A stretch of DNA of 18,075 nucleotides, from assembly GCA_020629335.1 (NCBI GenBank), contig JAHDDN010000067.1, forward strand, positions 1 through 18,075. The letters are read 5' to 3'. A program made the position numbers and the translations under genes. Of the stretch, positions 14,945 to 18,075 are shown one piece after another. The stretch comes from Chitinophagales bacterium. GTDB lineage: Bacteria > Bacteroidota > Bacteroidia > Chitinophagales > UBA2359. The notes beneath the pieces were generated by a model. That model searched no databases and had not been told where the DNA came from. It worked only from the letters and a program-made list of their open reading frames with translations. Positions within the stretch are counted from its first letter, which is position 1. The number at the start of each line of letters is the position of its first letter.

Positions 14945-15838
14945 TTAAATAAATAAGTTTAAATTTTCATTAGATTCACTAGTATGCTTAGGTGGAAATA
15001 TCTGATTAGCGATTAATTGAGATTCCAGTAATTCTTCTTCATTATAGATAAGTCCAGCATCCATATCATCAAAATAATCAATCATATTTTCGGTTGCGAT
15101 ATTGCCAACGAGTTCATCTTTGGCAAAAGGACAACCACCATAGCCTCTAATAGCTCCATCGAATCTAGTACAACCGCTTTCAAAAGCGGCTTCTACTTTT
15201 TCCTTCCATTTTGCGGGGTGGGAGTGAAAGTGAGCACCAAATTCTGTCTTTGGATAATCGTTTATTAAAGTGGAAAACATCTCTCTAATAATAGGAGGCT
15301 TAGCGACCCCTGTAGTATCAGCCAGAGAGATAATTTCTATTCCTTCACTAGCGAATCGATCTACCCAATGTTCTAAAATAGCCAAATCCCAAGGATCACC
15401 ATAGGGGTTTCCAAATGCCATCGATACATAAAGTACAAATGTCTTCTCATGCTGTTCGCATAACTCATGCATTAGTAGCGCAGTATTGAAAGCCTGCGCC
15501 AAATTTGTATTCGTATTACTCATTTGAAAGCCTTCTGATATAGAAAAAGGGTAGCCCACATAAGTAATAGGATCATAAGTAACTGCTTCATCAGCTCCTC
15601 TCAAATTAGCGACGATGGCTAATAATTTGGATTCTGTTTCAGACATATCAAGCTGTCGCAATACCTCCTTGGTATCCTTCAGTTGAGGGATATGCTTAGG
15701 CGAGACAAAGCTACCAAAGTCGATTGTATCAAATCCCACCTTTAGTAACTGATTGATATAGCGAACCTTATCATCAGTCGGTATGAATGATTTCAACCCT
15801 TGCATGGCATCTCTTGGACATTCGATTATTTTAAGCAT
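14945..15838 (-). CDS. mvaB: Hydroxymethylglutaryl-CoA lyase
   Basis: HMG-CoA lyase cleaves 3-hydroxy-3-methylglutaryl-CoA to acetoacetate and acetyl-CoA, the last step of leucine breakdown, in the cytoplasm. The 297-residue TIM-barrel protein starts with ECPRDAMQG, placing the catalytic R9 and D10. SLADTTGVAKP (161-171) follows, then metal ligands H203 and H205 in GAHFHSHP. The signature GGCPFA has the active-site C236, followed by GNIATE (N246). The 33-residue His-Cys spacing equals that of the human enzyme. The residues after the second His (SHPAKW) differ from the common HNTYG form, and the Cys-Asn spacing is one residue longer. The related DRE-TIM enzymes (isopropylmalate or citramalate synthases) are unlikely because they are longer and lack GGCP. 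It is the first gene of a two-gene unit and is divergent from the aldo/keto reductase. Confidence 0.9.
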   Translation of the reverse strand: MLKIIECPRDAMQGLKSFIPTDDKVRYINQLLKVGFDTIDFGSFVSPKHIPQLKDTKEVLRQLDMSETESKLLAIVANLRGADEAVTYDPITYVGYPFSISEGFQMSNTNTNLAQAFNTALLMHELCEQHEKTFVLYVSMAFGNPYGDPWDLAILEHWVDRFASEGIEIISLADTTGVAKPPIIREMFSTLINDYPKTEFGAHFHSHPAKWKEKVEAAFESGCTRFDGAIRGYGGCPFAKDELVGNIATENMIDYFDDMDAGLIYNEEELLESQLIANQIFPPKHTSESNENLNLFI

Positions 15839-15866
15839 AAGGTATGTTTAATAGCTAGTTCAATCG

Positions 15867-15874
15867 CAAAATTA
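15867..15874 (-). promoter_or_regulatory. Candidate -7 element TAATTTTG for HMG-CoA lyase
   Basis: On the minus strand TAATTTTGCG fits TAnnTTTG and lies 28 bp before the start codon, giving a short leader of about 20 nt. The nearest TTG upstream is only 12 bp away, so a standard -33 box is missing. Confidence 0.5.
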
Positions 15875-15923
15875 CGTTTATTCACTCAATATTCTGCTAA
15901 AAAGTTGAATTAATTAAGTCGTC

Positions 15924-15956
15924 TTGTATGAAAGTGTTTATGTTTCACTAAATTTG
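15924..15956 (+). promoter_or_regulatory. Promoter of the aldo/keto reductase gene
   Basis: TTG (15924-15926) and TAAATTTG (15949-15956) are 22 bp apart and match the -33 and -7 boxes of Bacteroidota sigma-A-type promoters. Transcription would start about 30 bp before the ATG. This is the best complete promoter in the window. Confidence 0.65.
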
Positions 15957-15991
15957 GCTATTCATTTATTCTTTAATCATAAAAGCAAAGC

Positions 15992-16981
15992 ATGGAAATG
16001 CAATATAATCGTCTAGGACGATCTGGTTTGAAAGTGAGTGCGCTTTCATTTGGTTCATGGGTAACATTTGGCAAGCAGATTACTATGAAAACCGCTGAAA
16101 GCCTTATGAAGACAGCCTATAGTAATGGTATTAACTTCTTTGATAATGCAGAGGTTTACTCTTTAGGAGAGTCAGAGCGAGTAATGGGTAAGATTCTCAA
16201 GAAAATGAAGTGGGATCGAGCTTCTTATGTCGTATCAAGTAAGGTGTTTTTTGGTCGTTCTAAAGAATGGCCTACTCAAAGAGGTTTGAATCGTAAACAC
16301 GTTTTTGAAGCTTGTAATGAAGCGCTTCAACGTTTACAAGTAGATTATTTAGATTTATACTTTTGCCACCGTCCAGATAAAGAAACGCCAATAGATGAAA
16401 CGGTATGGACGATGCACAATCTCATCCAACAAGGCAAAATTTTATATTGGGGTACTTCTGCATGGAGTCCACAAGAAATCACAGAAGCTCATGCGGCTGC
16501 TAACAGATACAATCTAATTGGCCCAACAATGGAACAACCGCAATATAATATGTTCTATCGTGATACTTTTGAAGTGGGCTATGATCAGTTGTACAAAAAT
16601 CATGGAATGGGCACAACGATTTGGTCGCCATTGGCCTCAGGTATTTTGACAGGTAAATACAATGACGGTATTCCAAAAGGTAGCCGTTTAGCGATGAAAG
16701 GATTTGAATGGCTAAAAGACAGTTTATATAGCGAAGATAAATTAGAGAAAGTAAGAAGCCTTACGAGTTTAGCAGAAGAACTGGATGTCAGCATGACCAA
16801 TATGTCTTTAGCTTGGTGCTTAAAAAATCCAAATGTAAGCACGGTCATTTTAGGTGCATCAAAAGTCAAGCAATTAAAAGAAAATTTAGGTGCTTTAGAA
16901 GTAGTTCCTAAATTAACAGATGAAGTAATGGAAAAGATAGACGGCATATTGGGTAACAAGCCAGCCAAGCCGATGTTTTAA
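15992..16981 (+). CDS. Aldo/keto reductase, Kv-beta-like
   Basis: A 329-residue NADPH-dependent oxidoreductase of the aldo/keto reductase superfamily, closest in pattern to the voltage-gated potassium channel beta-subunit and YghZ group. It starts YNRLGRSGLKVSALSFGSW and has the tetrad D51 and Y56 (FDNAEVYS), K84 (SSKVFFG) and H126 (CHRPD). WSPLASGILTGKY is in the typical loop and the C-terminal cofactor segment is VILGASKVKQLKENL. The substrate cannot be inferred; detoxification of aldehydes or ketones is a usual role in this group. It is transcribed divergently from HMG-CoA lyase from a good promoter. A GC hairpin with a T-run (17138-17164) probably ends the transcript about 160 bp downstream. 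Start chosen at the first ATG, with an alternative in-frame ATG two codons later. Confidence 0.95.
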   Translation: MEMQYNRLGRSGLKVSALSFGSWVTFGKQITMKTAESLMKTAYSNGINFFDNAEVYSLGESERVMGKILKKMKWDRASYVVSSKVFFGRSKEWPTQRGLNRKHVFEACNEALQRLQVDYLDLYFCHRPDKETPIDETVWTMHNLIQQGKILYWGTSAWSPQEITEAHAAANRYNLIGPTMEQPQYNMFYRDTFEVGYDQLYKNHGMGTTIWSPLASGILTGKYNDGIPKGSRLAMKGFEWLKDSLYSEDKLEKVRSLTSLAEELDVSMTNMSLAWCLKNPNVSTVILGASKVKQLKENLGALEVVPKLTDEVMEKIDGILGNKPAKPMF

Positions 16982-17137
16982 GATAGCGATGAGTGCGTAG
17001 TGATGAGTGATGAGTATTTAGGATATTGCTCATCATTATGTTTATAGGATTCAGCATTATTATTGTCTGAATCAGAATTATCTGAATGATAGAATTTGCA
17101 GGATTATATTAATTCTTGAAATTAAAATTATTAGTAG

Positions 17138-17164
17138 TGGCCGGCCTTTGTGTCGGCCATTTTT
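17138..17164 (+). terminator. Probable terminator of the aldo/keto reductase gene
   Basis: TGGCCG (17138-17143) pairs with CGGCCA (17154-17159) over a 10-nt loop and is followed by TTTTT. Between it and the stop codon lie only two short 7-bp inverted repeats (17008-17035 and 17048-17073) and a GATGAGT triplication near 16988-17014. No gene is seen there. Confidence 0.6.
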
Positions 17165-17187
17165 ATGTGAGCCAAGGCATGTAGTTG

Positions 17188-17207
17188 AGACAAGGCATGC
17201 CTTGTCT
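17188..17207. repeat. Perfect 20-bp palindrome
   Basis: AGACAAGGCATGCCTTGTCT reads the same on both strands. GTAGTTG precedes it and GTACG follows, suggesting a longer imperfect stem. Palindromes of this type (AGACAAGGCATGCCTTGTCT with flanking GTAG/CTAC) are, as far as I recall, scattered in many copies in some bacterial genomes. Only one copy is in this window. Confidence 0.6.
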
Positions 17208-17259
17208 GTACGATATTATAATTATAGCGAGACGTTTGCGATAGATTTTTTCGGTTAAT

Positions 17260-17291
17260 CAGTTTTTCAGTTTGCCAGTTATTCAGTTATT
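17260..17291. repeat. Four-copy CAGTTNNN tandem repeat
   Basis: CAGTT recurs at 17260, 17268, 17276 and 17284 with an exact 8-bp period. A degenerate unit CGGTTAAT precedes it at 17252. It lies directly beside the third structured element. No function is evident; slippage origin is likely. Confidence 0.6.
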
Positions 17292-17298
17292 TATTAGG

Positions 17299-17444
17299 GC
17301 GGCATTTCCCGCTATTCACTCTTATGTGGCTATGCTGCTCCTACTCTGCTAAGTGCTGCTTGTCTTCCCTTCGGGCAAGCCATCGCATCACTAAGCGCCG
17401 TAAGTCGCATCATGTACGCCACATACCGTTACTATCGGGGCCGC
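17299..17444 (-). repeat. Structured dispersed element, copy 3 (hairpin I only)
   Basis: This is the minus-strand relative of the elements at 136-360 and 12646-12873. The hairpin I core is nearly identical to copy 1 (TATGTGGC/GCCACATA, CTTAC/GTAGG, GCTTAGTG/CACTTAGC). The base of the hairpin has switched to CCCG (17436-17439) with CGGG (17308-17311), extended by GCGGC (17440-17444) with GCCGC (17299-17303). The internal loop is a variant, GATAGTAACGG / GAGTGAATAG. The tip forms an extra stem GCTTG/CAAGC around CCCGAAGGG. Hairpin II and the outer GGCTT/AAGCC helix are missing. It lies in the 740-bp gap before the FG-GAP gene. Confidence 0.75.
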
Positions 17445-17720
17445 ATGATCCCTTAATCCCAAATGATAGTGTATTTCTTGAATTTGAAAATAAAATGTTG
17501 TAAAAATTGCCTAATATAAATTTGAATTATAATTACTTATAAATTGTTTTATAATATTTGATTAGTGTTTTATTTTTCTATTTTATTAATAATAAAAATA
17601 AAATATTTACTTAAAAATCACTATTTTCGGTTTTTGCGATTGTAAACTTGATCATTGACCTTTACAGATGACTTCTTAAAAAATAAGTCCACCATTGTTA
17701 ATAATGCAAAAATTGATAAA
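17445..17720. other. AT-rich non-coding stretch before the FG-GAP gene
   Basis: This stretch is very AT-rich and shows no convincing gene. TTTTATTTTT (17568-17577) can pair with AAAAATAAAA (17594-17603). An exact TAnnTTTG promoter was not found upstream of the FG-GAP start codon; TATTTTCG near 17625 is a one-mismatch candidate. Confidence 0.4.
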
Positions 17721-18075
17721 ATGAGTATTTCTATCCACAAAAAAAAGAGTAATAGTCTTATATTGATATTCTTCCTGCTGCTATTTAATAGCTTCAGTAA
17801 TTTATTAAATGCACAAACCACTTTTAGTTCGGAAAATATCATTACCCCCTCAATAAAGGGTGCTTCTTCAGTATATGTAGCTGATTTAGATGGGGACGGG
17901 GAGAAAGATCTAATTTCTGCCTCCGTCGATGACAATAAAATTGCTTGGTATAAGAATGATGAATTAGGTGACTTTGGTAATCAACAAATTATCACTACAA
18001 ATGCAAATGGTGTAGGAGATATCTTTAGCATAGATTTAGATGGTGATAGCGACAATGATGTGCTATCGGCTTCTG
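17721..18075 (+). CDS. FG-GAP/VCBS repeat secreted protein (N-terminal part)
   Basis: An open frame that runs off the window edge; 118 codons are visible. Residues 1-34 form a basic start plus a hydrophobic stretch ending LLNAQ, a signal peptide. The rest shows two repeats carrying calcium-binding loops of the DxDxDxxxD type: ADLDGDGEKDLISAS and, about 45 residues later, SIDLDGDSDNDVLSAS. Between them is the conserved IAWYKND segment. These are FG-GAP/VCBS beta-propeller blades, as in large Bacteroidota surface or secreted proteins. Such proteins usually end in a type IX secretion sorting domain, but the C-terminus is outside the window, so that is only an expectation. The ATG is chosen because it starts the signal peptide directly; the nearest upstream ATG (17704) is out of frame and quickly stopped. 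Confidence 0.85.
   Translation, partial: MSISIHKKKSNSLILIFFLLLFNSFSNLLNAQTTFSSENIITPSIKGASSVYVADLDGDGEKDLISASVDDNKIAWYKNDELGDFGNQQIITTNANGVGDIFSIDLDGDSDNDVLSAS

Noticed and set aside
17621..17935. Minus-strand open frame of 104 codons
   Set aside because: It is antisense to the FG-GAP gene, whose signal peptide and calcium-binding repeats are clear.
1..18075. CRISPR arrays, tRNA, rRNA, prophage or defence-system genes
   Set aside because: None were seen: no regularly spaced long direct repeats, no tRNA-like cloverleaf, and no integrase, nuclease or toxin-antitoxin signatures among the reading frames.

Overview
The window looks like a chromosomal segment of a Bacteroidota species, probably a free-living Cytophagales-like or related lineage. 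Four things point there. The DNA is AT-rich. Start codons mostly lack a Shine-Dalgarno sequence. Several genes are preceded by the Bacteroidota-type -7 motif TAnnTTTG (for example TACCTTTG before lpdA and TAAATTTG before the aldo/keto reductase). The gene content also fits: an S41 peptidase, a YkuD_2-type L,D-transpeptidase, a DUF922 protein, many short-lipobox lipoproteins and an FG-GAP secreted protein. mqnD implies menaquinone synthesis by the futalosine route, which argues weakly against Flavobacteriia.

Layout. Positions 1-579 hold no convincing gene, but contain the first copy of a structured dispersed element and a set of inverted repeats in front of the S41 peptidase gene (580-2214, +). 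Next come a small transposase-derived HTH gene (2300-2764, +) overlapping mqnD (2761-3585, +) by ATGA, and an L,D-transpeptidase (3797-4570, +). A MITE-like element (4677-4836) follows. Then come three secreted or envelope genes on the + strand: an unrecognised lipoprotein (4874-5644), a DUF922 putative metalloprotease (5790-6386) and an unrecognised exported protein (6618-7418). Two strong terminators separate these from a minus-strand block read ftsK (12517-10028), lolA (9906-9259), lpdA (9076-7688). Beyond ftsK lie a second copy of the structured element, a minus-strand lipoprotein (13800-13024), and a second MITE copy in opposite orientation (13866-14040). An HMG-CoA lyase plus lipoprotein operon (15838-14234, -) follows, divergent from a Kv-beta-like aldo/keto reductase (15992-16981, +). 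The right end is a 740-bp non-coding stretch with a terminator, a 20-bp palindrome, a short tandem repeat and a third structured-element copy on the minus strand. It runs into the start of an FG-GAP/VCBS repeat protein (17721 to the window edge).

The protein-coding part is mostly housekeeping: envelope maintenance (S41 peptidase, L,D-transpeptidase, LolA), chromosome segregation (FtsK), central metabolism (E3 dihydrolipoamide dehydrogenase, HMG-CoA lyase) and menaquinone synthesis (MqnD). The most interesting material is non-coding. A roughly 225-bp element occurs three times in 18 kb and can fold into a closed multi-helix structure, with compensatory changes between copies. A pair of 160-175-bp terminal-inverted-repeat elements has matching 3-bp flanks. 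A perfect 30-bp palindrome sits in the lpdA leader. All functional statements for these are inference from sequence alone.
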